Source: CAWBQO01 sp963790965 (lineage in GTDB: Bacteria; Bacteroidota; Rhodothermia; Rhodothermales; DASSAV01). Taken from it: DNA of 64,000 nucleotides. Positions 27,225-36,347 of this stretch are shown here, piece by piece (the stretch's first letter is position 1; each line of letters starts with the position of its first letter). The stretch lies in NCBI GenBank assembly GCA_963790965.1, contig CAWBQO010000001.1, forward strand, positions 1 through 64,000, written 5' to 3'. The notes below the pieces were generated by a model, which saw nothing but the letters and a program-made list of their open reading frames with translations, made no database searches and was not told the origin of the DNA. The position numbers and the translations under genes were made by a program.

Positions 27225-28335
27225 GCGGCCCCCTTGGGCGTCGGGCGGGCAAGCTCCACCAGAATGTCCATCACGATGGCCGAGGCGAGCGCCAGCGCGA
27301 CCGTGGGCAGCGCGCCCAGCAGGATCAGGTCGGTCGCCGTCTGGTTCAGCCCCTGGAACACGAAGGCCCGAATCCGCCGCCGCCGATCAGGCCCGCGATC
27401 ACCGCGAGCCCGATGTTCTGGACCAGCACGATGCGCAGCCCGGTCAGGATGATCGGCAGGCCCAGCGGCAGTTCAACCCGCAGTAGCCGTTGCAGCGGCG
27501 TCATGCCCATGCCGCGCGCGGCCTCGAGCGCCGCCGGCGGAGCCGAGCCGAGCCCGGCCACAGTGTTGCCCACCACCGGCAGCAGCGCATAGAGCACCAA
27601 CGCGAGGAAGGCAGGCGGGAAGCCGATGCCCGCAATTCCGACCTCCCGCGCGCCGGGCACGTTGCTGCCGACCCAGCCGAGGATCGGGATCATGAGGCCG
27701 AACATGGCGAGCGAGGGGATGGTCTGAAGGAAGCTCAGCACCGGCAGGGTCGAGCCCCGCAGACCCGGTCTGCGGTGGCACAGGATGCCCAGGGGGAAGC
27801 CGATCGCCGCCGCTGTCGCCAGCGAGCCGAAGGCCAGTTGCAGATGCCGCAGGGCCGCGCGATTGAAGGCGGCCTTGCGGCTGGCATATTCCTGCATGAC
27901 CGAAAGTTCGGACAAGGCGCCCGACCACAGGATCAGCCCCACCGCTGCGAGCACGACCGCGAGCAGCCCGCCCCGCGCCAGCGGCCCCGGCGCGAGGTGC
28001 GCCAGCGCGTCGGCCATGAGCAGCATCAGCACCAGCAGAAGGCACCAGAAGCCGATTGCCGGCGAGACTCGTGCATAGTCCCCTGCGCCCACGAGCAGGG
28101 CGGAGGCCCCCTGCATCAGCAGCCAGAGCAGCCCCGAAAGCCCGAAGATCGCGCCGACGAGGCGCAGGCGCGGCCAAGCGCCCGGCAGGCCCAGCACCAG
28201 CCCCGCCACGATGGCCGCCAGCCCCGGCAGCGTCACGCTCTGTCCTGCGAGCGCAATGATCCCCACGCCCTCGCCCGCGACGATGCGGTTCTCGGCGAGC
28301 GTCATGAACGGGACAAGCAGCGCCGCGAACCCCAT
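27221..28335 (-). CDS. yehY: Betaine-type ABC permease with N-terminal extension, YehY-like, one frameshift
   Basis: A long permease (~371 residues from ATG 28335) like YehY (385). It has an N-terminal block of extra TM helices, then the permease core FPLGILCHRRPGLRGS, FLQTIPSLAMFGLMIPILGW and the EAA loop ALEAARGMGMTPLQRLLRVE. As written it stops at 27346 after GGGGFG. Adding one G to the GGG run near 27372 restores FGAFVFQGLNQTATDLILLG and a natural stop overlapping the ATPase start. The true start may be further upstream, since the frame is open with a hydrophobic LSPTGLLFAI before ATG 28335 but has no good start codon. Confidence 0.82.
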
Positions 28336-28403
28336 GATCGCGAACAGGAGTCCCGTCGGAGACAGCCCGGGCCCGGCTTGCCTGAGCGATGCGACGGCAG
28401 GGA

Positions 28404-29309
28404 TCAGTCGAGCACCCCGGTCTGGGTGAGGTAGTCACGCGCCACGGCCTCGGCCGGCTCTCCGCCGACCTGGATGCGGCCGTTCAGCTTCTGCAGCGTC
28501 TGCATGTCGAGCCCGCCAAAGACCGGGTTCAGCACCTCGGGGATCGAGGGGTATTCCTCCAGCACTTCGGCGCGCACGACCGGCGCGGGTTCATAGACCG
28601 GCTGCACGCCCTCGTTGTCTTCCATCACCACGAGGCCGGTCGCGCCGACGCCGCCGTCGGTGCCATAGACCATGGCGGCGTTGACGCCCGAGGTGCCGCG
28701 CGCGGCGGCCTGGATCGTCGCTGCGGTATCGCCGCCCGACAGGATCACCGTCTGGTCGGGGGTCAGTTCGAACCCGTAGGTTTCCTGCATGGCGGGCAGC
28801 ACCGCGGGCGAGGAGACGAACTCGGTCGACGCGGCAAGCTTGACGTCACCACCACCCGCGACCCACTGGCCGAAGTCGGACATGGTGGTCAGCCCGTTCT
28901 CTTCGGCGACGGGGCCGGTCACGGCTATGGCCCAGGTGTTGTTGGCCGGCGCGGAGTCCAGCCAGACGATGTCGTTCTGCGCGGCGTCCAGCTCTGCGGC
29001 GCGCTCATGGGCAGCCTCGGCATCCTTCCAGACGTCACTGTCGGCTTCGTTGAAGAAGTAGGCCGCGTTGCCGGTGTATTCGGGATAGATGTCGATCTGG
29101 TCGGCCAGCAGCGCCTCGCGCACGACCTGCGTCCCGCCAAGTTGCAGACGCCGCGTGACCGGCAAGCCGGCATCCTCGAGCGCGAGCGCGATGATGTTGC
29201 CCAGAAGACCACCCTCGGTGTCGATCTTGGACGAAACGGTGATGTCGGCATGCGCGGTGGCGGTGAACGCGCCAAACAGGCCTGCCGCGAAGGTGAGATG
29301 TGACTTCAT
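28404..29309 (-). CDS. osmF: Betaine-type periplasmic binding protein, OsmF/YehZ-like
   Basis: A 301-residue OpuAC-type binding protein (YehZ is 305). It has a Sec leader ending AHAD, then SSKIDTEGGLLGNIIALALE, IDIYPEYTGNAAYFFNEAD and LNGRIQVGGEPAEAVARDYL near the end. These are the landmarks of quaternary-ammonium binding proteins of the OsmF/OpuC group. It is the first gene of the yehZYXW-like set, and its ATG overlaps the stop of the flavodoxin-fold gene (29306-29309), so that protein is co-translated with the transporter. Confidence 0.88.
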   Translation of the reverse strand: MKSHLTFAAGLFGAFTATAHADITVSSKIDTEGGLLGNIIALALEDAGLPVTRRLQLGGTQVVREALLADQIDIYPEYTGNAAYFFNEADSDVWKDAEAAHERAAELDAAQNDIVWLDSAPANNTWAIAVTGPVAEENGLTTMSDFGQWVAGGGDVKLAASTEFVSSPAVLPAMQETYGFELTPDQTVILSGGDTAATIQAAARGTSGVNAAMVYGTDGGVGATGLVVMEDNEGVQPVYEPAPVVRAEVLEEYPSIPEVLNPVFGGLDMQTLQKLNGRIQVGGEPAEAVARDYLTQTGVLD

Positions 29310-29944
29310 GATGGGCTCCGGTTGCCGGGATATTCGTTTTGTTTCAGCAGTCTTGCCAGATGCGCCGCATTCGAGGCGGCGGTTTCCAGCGTCGTCTGCA
29401 AGGGGGCGGGAATGAACTCGAGATCGACGTAATTGGTCGCCTGCATCGCCTCTCCCACCCAGTAGACGCCGGAATTGGCGGGAATCGTGAATCCGACGTC
29501 GTTCAGGGCCTGGAAGCAGGCGGCGTGGCAGGCATGCGCTCCGTCCTCATTGCCGACGACGGCGACCAGGGCAACCTTGCCGGCCGCCGGCATCCTGCCC
29601 CGCTCGTCGGTTTCCGACAGGAAGGCATCCATCCGTTCGAGCACCCGGCGCGCGATACTGGAGGGATGACCGAGCCAGATCGGCGTGCCGAGAATGAAGA
29701 TATCGGCCGCCAGCACGCCCGCTCTCAGCTCCGGCCAGTGGTCGCCCGAGCCCATATCGGAGTAGACACCGGCCTTCACGTTGAAATCGGCAACGCGCTC
29801 GGTTTCGCCGGTAACCCCGTGGGGGCGCATCGCCGCGAGAAGATCGTCGATCATCCGATCCGTTGAACTTTCCCCATCATCATCCGAATGGCGTAATGAA
29901 CAGTTCAGCGCAAAAGCCGTCAAGGGCTGTTTGGTCTCTGACAT
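29306..29944 (-). CDS. Flavodoxin-fold NAD(P)H-dependent FMN reductase-like protein
   Basis: A 212-residue protein of the flavodoxin-like/NADPH-dependent FMN reductase fold. An early ALNCSLRHSD segment is the phosphate loop for FMN. ADIFILGTPIWLGHPSSIAR is the second FMN loop, and KVALVAVVGNEDGAHACHA is the third. It has no leader or TM segment, so it is cytosolic. The gene overlaps the osmF-like gene by ATGA, an unusual partner for an osmolyte importer; it could reduce a quinone or a nitro or azo compound. It may be the first gene of the transcript. Confidence 0.83.
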   Translation of the reverse strand: MSETKQPLTAFALNCSLRHSDDDGESSTDRMIDDLLAAMRPHGVTGETERVADFNVKAGVYSDMGSGDHWPELRAGVLAADIFILGTPIWLGHPSSIARRVLERMDAFLSETDERGRMPAAGKVALVAVVGNEDGAHACHAACFQALNDVGFTIPANSGVYWVGEAMQATNYVDLEFIPAPLQTTLETAASNAAHLARLLKQNEYPGNRSPS

Positions 29945-30500
29945 CTTTACCCCCTGCCCACAGTTCGACCCGTTAAGATTCCAGCATGCAGAACCCGCGT
30001 CTGAGGGTCAAGAGCGGGGCGGGCGTGTGGGCCGGCGAAGCCAGCCGGGAGAAGCTGATGGTGCGGTTCCGCACGTCCGGCCGGCACCCCTGACGACGTG
30101 CCGGCCGTCGCGTCGCAGATGCGCTGCATCAAGAAAGGCGGTGCCGGATCGTGAGTTCCAAGACCGGGGCTCGTCGGCACCGGAGGATGCACGAACGCTC
30201 CGACCAGGTTCGCCGCCGCAATCCACGGGTGACAATTCGCGCCGAGGTTGGAATCTCCGGTCACTGTCCGACACGGAGCCGCGCCCGGGGCGGCGCCGCA
30301 GGTGGAGCGATCGCCGGCGTGGAGCAATCGCGGAGGCCCGCCCGACCGCAGGCACCGGTGCACTCCCGTTGCGCACATTCCGCTCCGGCAACTTCGCGGA
30401 TGCCATATGGCTTGCCAAGCAATTGGCGGCCGAATGAGATATTTTCGGAAGTGCCGTGGACTGTGTGTATCCTGCCCGGTCCATGCGGTTTCGGATGCTC
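29945..30500. other. About 550 bp without a recognisable gene
   Basis: Open frames on both strands are long only because of GC content, and none shows family motifs. The region lies between the flavodoxin gene and transposase fragments and is probably insertion-sequence debris. Confidence 0.45.
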
Positions 30501-30700
30501 GAGCGTCGAAGCGCTCGCCGAACTTCATGGCGAACTGTTTGCGTGCCGCAAACCCTTTCCCCGGACATTTCGGCCGTCCTTTTCCAAGTTGCGGATGGCG
30601 AGGCAGATCAGCCTGGTCGCGGCCTCGCCGGTCGGGAAGGAGTCCGCGTCTTGATGAATTTGCGGACAAATGCTCTGACATACACCCTGAACGGCCCGTT
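30500..30700 (-). pseudogene. IS256-family transposase, C-terminal fragment
   Basis: Minus-strand frames give VRKFIKTR, then FPTGEAATRLICLAIRNLEK with DGRNVRG, then FAARKQFAMKFGERFDARA. This is the order of the C-terminal end of IS256/Mutator transposases (RKxxKTRGxFPTDEAATKLIxLAxRN, then QFAxxFxERF). It needs two frame changes. It differs from the copy at 24-25 kb, which has another C-terminus. Confidence 0.65.
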
Positions 30701-30709
30701 CGGGCACGA

Positions 30710-30962
30710 TCTGACTGGCCGGAAGGTTGGCGAACGCCGTGGAATTGCAGACCTCCGGCACGGCCGCGCGTTCCTTGGCGTCCGGTTTGCCGGCCGGTTC
30801 CGGGCGCGGCATGAGGGGGCGATGATCGGGCTGAACCGCGCCACCTTTCGTCCAGCGCCGCAAGGTCCGGTCGCGGATATCCAGTGCGGCGCAGGCCATG
30901 GCGCGACGCGCGCCAGCGGTGACAGCCTTGTTGAAGGAGAGGAAAACAAGAAGGCCGGACAC
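30710..30962 (-). pseudogene. IS3-family transposase, N-terminal fragment
   Basis: Starting at ATG 30962 the frame reads a helix-turn-helix part (ACAALDIRDRTLRRWTKGG), then PRPEPAGKPDAKERAAVPEV and CNSTAFANLPASQIVP. This is the start of an IS3-type OrfB whose usual text is CN..EFA.LPPSQIVPRLAD. After SQIVP the sequence changes to the IS256 fragment, so one element cut the other or both were joined by deletion. The integrase core (DDE) is missing. Confidence 0.7.
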
Positions 30963-32007
30963 CTACGCTGACACAGGGGGGATCCGTGGATCGAAGCCGT
31001 GTAACGGGATCACCTCCCGCGATGCACGGGCGCCAGGCCAGGGCGATCGCGGCGTGTTTCCCCGCTCATGTCTCCTCGAAGGCTCGTTCATCACCGGGAG
31101 ACGGAACTTCGCGCCCGCGTTCTCGGCGATCCTCCGGCCCGTGACCTCCCGCTGGCCGTCGCGGGTGACGCCCGCCACTTGGCGGCCTTGTTCTTCGCCA
31201 TCCGGCCGTTCGCTGCCCGGCCGTGCATCCCGCAGGGAGGTCACGAGAGGGGCGTCGCGGATGACCCGGTCGATCAGGTCGGGCGAGACCTTCAGGCCCC
31301 GGAGATCCGGCGAAGACTGGGAGGTTGTGCCCAACACCATCGGACCTTTCATGCGCGAAGCTCTAGGGCATGACCGGCAAGAACGGGGTTGATCTGACAC
31401 ACAGCTCTGACTGAGCCAACGCCAGACGAAAGTCGGTCAACGATGTTCGACGATGGCAACACCGGGTTGAAGCATCGGCTCGACAGCCTGGTCAGGCAAC
31501 TGGAAGACAGGATCACCAGAACCACCACGAGCGGCGCTCGCCTGCCGGAGATGGCCATCGTCCTGCGGACTATCCCGGTGGATGATCCGATTTCCAGCAG
31601 TGCTGATCGCAGAGATGCCCGAGTTCGACGCCATCGTCGGTGCAGAGGCTGCCGAACCATCCGGATTGGGTCCGTCGCGCACGACAGCAGCCGCATTGCG
31701 GAAGACGGGCCAATGCCGTGCATCGCCTTGCCCTGCGGACGAGATGCCCCAGGCTGCCTTGGTCGCCGCATATCACAACCCGAGCCCGACAGCTTTTGCA
31801 GATCGCATCTGCGGAGCAGGAAAACCGAACTATGTCATAATGACAGCCCGCGCCAGAAAGCGCGTCACCATCGCCAACGCCCCGTGCAGGAGCCGTCGGA
31901 AATGGGTGGATCACGCGACATGACAGATAGAGTTGCCAAGCTATTGCGGGCAAAGGTCGCGACCGACCGCCGCCATAGATGCGTTTCCGTTCGCGTCGCC
32001 GCATCGC
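30963..32007. other. About 1 kb without a recognisable gene
   Basis: I see no supported coding frame. Composition and the neighbouring transposase fragments suggest degenerate mobile-element DNA. Confidence 0.45.
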
Positions 32008-32041
32008 AGACGGCCCGCGTACGCCGGGTTGCGGGCCGTCT
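32008..32041 (-). terminator. Hairpin after the FAH-family gene, no T run
   Basis: Perfect 11-bp stem: AGACGGCCCGC at 32008-32018 and its complement at 32031-32041, with a 12-base loop, 18 bases past the stop of the FAH-family gene. It is the likely end of the tctCBA-FAH transcript, but there is no U tract, so it may be a 3-prime stabiliser or part of a Rho-dependent end. Confidence 0.5.
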
Positions 32042-32059
32042 CTCGGGCGTGACAGCCGA

Positions 32060-32950
32060 TCAGGCGACGGGGTTGGTGATCGACCCGATGCCACTGATCT
32101 CGACGGTGACACTGTCGCCGGGCTTCAGGTACTTCGGCGGATTGAACCCGATCGCGACGCCCACCGGCGTACCGGTGGCGATGATGTCGCCCGGCTGCAG
32201 GGTGATTGCGGCCGAGATGGTCTCGATGATGGTCGGGATGTCGAAGATCAGGTCGCTGACGACGGCGTCCTGACGGGTCTCGCCATTCACGATGGTCTTC
32301 AGCGTCAACTGCGTGACGTCCGGCACCTCGTCGGCGGTCACGATGACCGGTCCGAAGGGACAGAACGTGTCGGGCGACTTGCCCAGGAACCACTGCTTGT
32401 GCCTGTTCTGCGTCTCGCGCGCGGTCACGTCGTTGAGCACCGAGTAGCCATAGACATGCGCCATCGCGTCGGCGGCCCTGATGCCGCGCCCGCCGGTGCC
32501 GATGATCACCGCCAGCTCGCCTTCGTAGTCGAGCGTGCCGGTGGGATCCAGCTCGCTGAGAATCGAGCCATCCGGGCCGACAACGGAGCTTGGCGCCTTG
32601 GTGAAGATGATCGGACAGGCGGGCACGTCCTCTCCTGCCGACGAGGCGTCGAAGCCAGAGTCCTGGAACTCCTTGGCATGGGCGTGGTAATTCTTGCCGA
32701 CGCAGAAGATGTTGCGCCGTGGCGTCGGGATCGGAGCGAGGACGGTCACTGCTGCAGGGTCTACGAGGTCGGCCGATGCCACCGTTTCGAGGGCTTTCCT
32801 GATGCGCTGCGCCGCGTCCTTCCCGGCCTCGATCACGCCCAGCACGTCTTGCGGCAGCCCATCGCCCAGAACGGAAAGCGGCGCGATGCCCTTTTCGGTC
32901 CAGACGCCCGCACCCGGCGTTTCGTCTTTGGTAAAGCTTACCAGTCGCAT
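32060..32950 (-). CDS. Fumarylacetoacetate hydrolase family protein
   Basis: A 296-residue FAH-superfamily enzyme. The N-terminal cap starts MRLVSFTKDE; the core has RRNIFCVGKNYHAHAKEF, PIIFTKAPSSVVGPDGSI and the metal-binding LDYEGELAVIIG (E..E, with a later D). It ends with LQPGDIIATGTPVGVAIGFN and LKPGDSVTVEISGIG, normal for acylpyruvate hydrolases and 2-hydroxyhepta-2,4-diene-1,7-dioate isomerases. Start ATG 32950 has CGGAG upstream. It is downstream of tctA on the same strand with a 41-bp gap. It would cleave a C-C bond in a 1,3-diketo or acylpyruvate intermediate of an imported acid. Confidence 0.9.
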   Translation of the reverse strand: MRLVSFTKDETPGAGVWTEKGIAPLSVLGDGLPQDVLGVIEAGKDAAQRIRKALETVASADLVDPAAVTVLAPIPTPRRNIFCVGKNYHAHAKEFQDSGFDASSAGEDVPACPIIFTKAPSSVVGPDGSILSELDPTGTLDYEGELAVIIGTGGRGIRAADAMAHVYGYSVLNDVTARETQNRHKQWFLGKSPDTFCPFGPVIVTADEVPDVTQLTLKTIVNGETRQDAVVSDLIFDIPTIIETISAAITLQPGDIIATGTPVGVAIGFNPPKYLKPGDSVTVEISGIGSITNPVA

Positions 32951-32991
32951 GTTTGGTCTCCGTCTCTTGCGAATTGATTTGTGAGGGTGGA

Positions 32992-34509
32992 TCACCCGGA
33001 CCGGCCGCCCGGCGCGGCCTTGCGCTTGCGCCACCAGCTCGACAGGGGCGGCACCACGAGGGTCGCGACCAGCATGACCCAAAGGATCTTGGCGATCGGC
33101 GTCGAGAACAGCGCGCCCAGATCGTTGCCCGAGATCCGCATGACCAGCAGGAAGGATTTCTCGATCAACGGGCCGAGGATCACGCCGATCAGGATGGCCG
33201 CGACCTGATAGCCGGTCTTGCGCGCGACATAGCCCAGCACGCCGAAGGCGATGGCGATTACGATGTCGGCCATGAAGCCGCGCGGCACGAAGGCCCCGAC
33301 CAGCGTGAAGGCGACGATCAGCGGCGCCATGTACCAGGTGGCGACGACCGTGATGCGAGACAGGTAGCGCGACATCGGGAAGATCACGAGCAGCATGAAG
33401 ATATAGGCCACAAACATCGACATGATGACGCCGTAGGCCAGCATCGGGTCCTGAACGAACAGCCGGGGCCCGAAGGGGACGCCGTGGAACTGAAGCACGA
33501 TCATCATGACGGCGGCGGTGCTGCCGCCTGGGATGCCGATCGCCAGCAGCGGAATCAGCGTGCCGGTGGTCACGCCGTTGTTGGCCGCTTCCGGCGCCAC
33601 GACGCCCGGTTCATGCCCGGTGCCGAATTTCTCGGGCTCCCGGGAATACATCCGGGCCTGCTGATAGGCCACGAACGCCGCGATCGAGGCGCCCGCACCG
33701 GGCATGACGCCGATCACGAGGCCCAGGACGCTGCTCCAGGTGATCAGCCACCAGTGCCTGAGCGAGGAGAAGATGTTGGTGATCGTTTCGTTCCATGTCG
33801 GCACCACCTTGGCGGTGTCGACCTTGGACACGCTGCGCTGCTCGAGCATCACCAGTGCCTCGGAAACCGCGAAGAGGCCGATCAGGGCGGGCACGAGCGG
33901 CACACCATCGAAGAGTTCGAGAATGCCGAAGGTGCCGCGCGGCGTGGCGTAGATGTGGTCCGCCCCCATCGCGCCCAGCATCAGACCGAACGCCCCGGCG
34001 ATGAGACCCTTGAGCATGTCGGCCGCGGCTATGGCGGCGATCAGCGCCAGGCCGAAGAGCATGATGACGACCATCTCGACGGACTGCACGTAGAAGCCGA
34101 CGCGGGCGAGATACGGCAGCGCGAAAAGCGTGATGCCCGAGCTGATCAGCCCGCCCATGACCGAAGCCACGAAGGAAAGCGCCAGCGCCTTGGCAGCCTT
34201 GCCGTTTTTCGCCATCGGGAAGCCGTCGAGCGTGGTCGCCGCCGCGCCGCCGGTGCCCGGGATGTTGACCAGGATCGCCGGGATCCCGCCGCCCAGATGC
34301 GACGCGCAATAGAGCGCGACCATGAAGGTCAGGGCAACGTCGACGTCGAAGGCCAGCGTCAGCGGCAGAAGCATGATGATCGTGTTGTGCGCCGCGAAGC
34401 CGGGAATGGCCCCCATGACGACACCGATGAAGACGGCGGGGATGATCACCCACCACATGCTCATCGAATAGAGGAAGAGGTCAAGGAAGCCCGCGTTGCC
34501 TACGTCCAT
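32992..34509 (-). CDS. tctA: Tripartite tricarboxylate transporter large permease TctA
   Basis: A 505-residue TctA with about 11-12 TM helices. Both TctA signature loops are present: PGFAAHNTIIMLLPLTLAFD near the start with GGGIPAILVNIPGTGGAAAT, and later GVMPGAGASIAAFVAYQQAR with LIPLLAIGIPGGSTAAVMM. Start ATG 34509 overlaps the end of tctB by 10 bases. The C-terminus is basic (WWRKRKAAPGGRSG). It forms the secondary transporter core that works with TctB and the periplasmic TctC. Confidence 0.93.
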   Translation of the reverse strand: MDVGNAGFLDLFLYSMSMWWVIIPAVFIGVVMGAIPGFAAHNTIIMLLPLTLAFDVDVALTFMVALYCASHLGGGIPAILVNIPGTGGAAATTLDGFPMAKNGKAAKALALSFVASVMGGLISSGITLFALPYLARVGFYVQSVEMVVIMLFGLALIAAIAAADMLKGLIAGAFGLMLGAMGADHIYATPRGTFGILELFDGVPLVPALIGLFAVSEALVMLEQRSVSKVDTAKVVPTWNETITNIFSSLRHWWLITWSSVLGLVIGVMPGAGASIAAFVAYQQARMYSREPEKFGTGHEPGVVAPEAANNGVTTGTLIPLLAIGIPGGSTAAVMMIVLQFHGVPFGPRLFVQDPMLAYGVIMSMFVAYIFMLLVIFPMSRYLSRITVVATWYMAPLIVAFTLVGAFVPRGFMADIVIAIAFGVLGYVARKTGYQVAAILIGVILGPLIEKSFLLVMRISGNDLGALFSTPIAKILWVMLVATLVVPPLSSWWRKRKAAPGGRSG

Positions 34510-35012
34510 GGCTGAATCATCCAGGCTACCAGTTCCTCGAAGGGACCGCGCGGAAAGCGTGTCTTCAGAAGCACGATGAAGAACAGCCAGCCGCCGATGG
34601 ACGCGACCGCGGCAAAGATGGCCGCCTTGCGCACCGGCGAGAGGCCCGCCAGCATGCTGCCGAACAACAGGAAGAGGAACGTCGTGAGCGTGAAGCCGCC
34701 CCACGGCACCACGAAGATGTAGGCGATGATCAGGCCGAAGAAGGCGGCGCGCCTGGCCCGCCCCTCACGCGGCCCGAAAACCGATGAAAACTCCCATTCG
34801 GCGTGGCCGCGCAGCAGCTGGATCGCGGTGCGGATGAAGAACAGGGTCGAGAGTCCGATCAGAAGGACGGCGAGGAACATCCCGCTGCGCTGTGCTTCCG
34901 GCGGGAAATCCCAGACCGATGCGACGTAGTATATCGCATAGAGCGTGGCCGTTACCGGGATGATGAGATCCGCTCCGACCCGCTTCGGGGGCCGGCCAGT
35001 GTCGTCGCGCAT
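34500..35012 (-). CDS. tctB: Tripartite tricarboxylate transporter small permease TctB
   Basis: A 170-residue TctB-family membrane protein with four hydrophobic segments (VTATLYAIYYVASVWDF, LAVLLIGLSTLFFIRTAI, AAFFGLIIAYIFVVPWGGFT, AIFAAVASIGGWLFFIVLL). It lies between tctC and tctA, with a 10-base overlap into tctA. The family is poorly conserved, so the call rests on size, topology and gene order. Confidence 0.88.
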   Translation of the reverse strand: MRDDTGRPPKRVGADLIIPVTATLYAIYYVASVWDFPPEAQRSGMFLAVLLIGLSTLFFIRTAIQLLRGHAEWEFSSVFGPREGRARRAAFFGLIIAYIFVVPWGGFTLTTFLFLLFGSMLAGLSPVRKAAIFAAVASIGGWLFFIVLLKTRFPRGPFEELVAWMIQPWT

Positions 35013-35049
35013 GGTGCGACCTCCAACGATGGGTGGTGACAGGGTGGCT

Positions 35050-35077
35050 GCGGGACGCCCGACCCCGGGCGCCCCGC
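35050..35077 (-). other. Intercistronic hairpin between tctC and tctB
   Basis: An 11-bp GC stem with one G-U pair (arms 35050-35060 and 35067-35077, six-base loop) lies in the 84-bp gap after tctC. There is no T run. It fits a stabiliser or attenuator that keeps tctC mRNA in excess, like the hairpins after the other two binding-protein genes. Confidence 0.5.
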
Positions 35078-35096
35078 ACCTTGCTGCGGCCGGCGC

Positions 35097-36128
35097 CTAG
35101 CTGCCGGAGAGGAGGTCTTTGTACTTGATGGCCATCTCGCGCATGCTGGCGGCCGTCTGCATCGCGACATCCTCGCCGCCGGCGTCGATGAACAGCGGCG
35201 GCACGCCGGTGCCCGCGACCGCCTCGGCATAGGCCGGATCGGCGATGGTCGCCTTCATGGTCTCCACCAGTTTCGCAACACGCTCGGGATAGGCGTCATA
35301 GGCCGCGCGCTGGATGCCGAAGGCGCGTGACGAGGTCATCGGCGGGATGGACGTGCCCATCGCGTCGTTCACCGTGGGCGCCTGATTGGTCTGGTCGGGC
35401 ACCACGTTCTCGTCGGCAAAGATGCCCAGCACCCGCGCCTGGTCGCCAAGAACGATCGTGTTGGTCACCGGCAGCGCGCAGCAATCGACTTCGGCGGTGA
35501 TCGCCGCCATGGCCGAGGGATTGCCGCCGCCGTAGGGTACCAGCACGAAGTTCGCGCCGGTCGCCTCGCCAAGCGCCAGCATCCCGATCGACGCAGGGTG
35601 CGGCAGGCGGCTGACCGACACGGTGACCGGGCGGGACTTGGCCTCTTCCACAAGGGCTTCGAGGCTGTCGAAGGGGCTGTTGGGCCCGACCCAGACCGCC
35701 ATCGGCTCGGACAGGGTCTGCTGGATGTAGACGATGTCCTCGCCGACCGACACGTCTGTGTCCTGCAATTCCAGCATGATGACCTCTGGGCCGAGGTTGG
35801 CGAAGATGAGGCCGTAGCCGTCCGGCTCCCGGTTCATGAAGAACTCGTAGCCCACCTGCCCCGCGGCACCCGGATAGTAGCCGAATTCGAAGTTGGTATC
35901 GAGGTGATTGGCCCAGACCTTGGCAAAGGCGCGCGCGTCACGGTCGGCGCCGCCGCCCTCGCCGGTCGGGATCACGATGTCGATGTTGCGTTCGGGGAAG
36001 TCCTGCGCGAAGGCGGGCGAAATACCTGCAAGGCTGCCCAGACCCGCGGCCCCGGCAAATGCCGTCGACCGGCGCAGGAATGCGCGGCGGTTGACCGCGC
36101 TGCTGTCGGAAATCTTCTTGTCTGTCAT
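35097..36128 (-). CDS. tctC: Tripartite tricarboxylate transporter binding protein TctC
   Basis: A 343-residue Bug/TctC binding protein. It has a Tat-type leader (NRRAFLRRSTAFAGAAGLG, ending AFAQD), then the first-strand DIVIPTGEGGGADRDARAFA, YYPGAAGQVGYEFFMNREPDG and ASIGMLALGEATGANFVLVP with YGGGNPSAMAAITAEVD. These are the carboxylate-binding loops of the family. Start ATG 36128 is preceded by GGGAGAGA. It heads tctCBA-FAH. The promoter region contains two TGGTCAACCA-like sites that may bind the FadR-type regulator at 37.5 kb. Confidence 0.92.
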   Translation of the reverse strand: MTDKKISDSSAVNRRAFLRRSTAFAGAAGLGSLAGISPAFAQDFPERNIDIVIPTGEGGGADRDARAFAKVWANHLDTNFEFGYYPGAAGQVGYEFFMNREPDGYGLIFANLGPEVIMLELQDTDVSVGEDIVYIQQTLSEPMAVWVGPNSPFDSLEALVEEAKSRPVTVSVSRLPHPASIGMLALGEATGANFVLVPYGGGNPSAMAAITAEVDCCALPVTNTIVLGDQARVLGIFADENVVPDQTNQAPTVNDAMGTSIPPMTSSRAFGIQRAAYDAYPERVAKLVETMKATIADPAYAEAVAGTGVPPLFIDAGGEDVAMQTAASMREMAIKYKDLLSGS

Positions 36129-36234
36129 GTCTCTCTCCCTTTGTGACCCAAACCGAAGGTGTGGCGTCGGGGCTGCGTCCTCCCGCTGCCCCTGCCCGGT
36201 CCGGGTCCGTGCACCCTCACAGCGCCAATCCGGT

Positions 36235-36275
36235 CTGTCAACCATTTTGATCCATTGCGCCGCATTGGTCAACCA
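36235..36275 (-). promoter_or_regulatory. Two TGGTCAACCA-like operator sites upstream of tctC
   Basis: The near-palindrome TGGTCAACCA is at 36266-36275 and the related CTGTCAACCA at 36235-36244, 31 bp (three helical turns) apart, 107-147 bp upstream of tctC. A third copy, TGGTCAACCC, is at 37368-37377. TGGT..ACCA fits the GTnnnAC-type half-site pattern of FadR-subfamily GntR operators. Assignment to the local regulator is an inference. Confidence 0.5.
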
Positions 36276-36347
36276 GTTCAGGCGTCTTCCGTCGCATGAC
36301 GGACCCGGCGCCCGTGCCCCTCTGCGGCCTTCGGGCGCCGGAACAAT

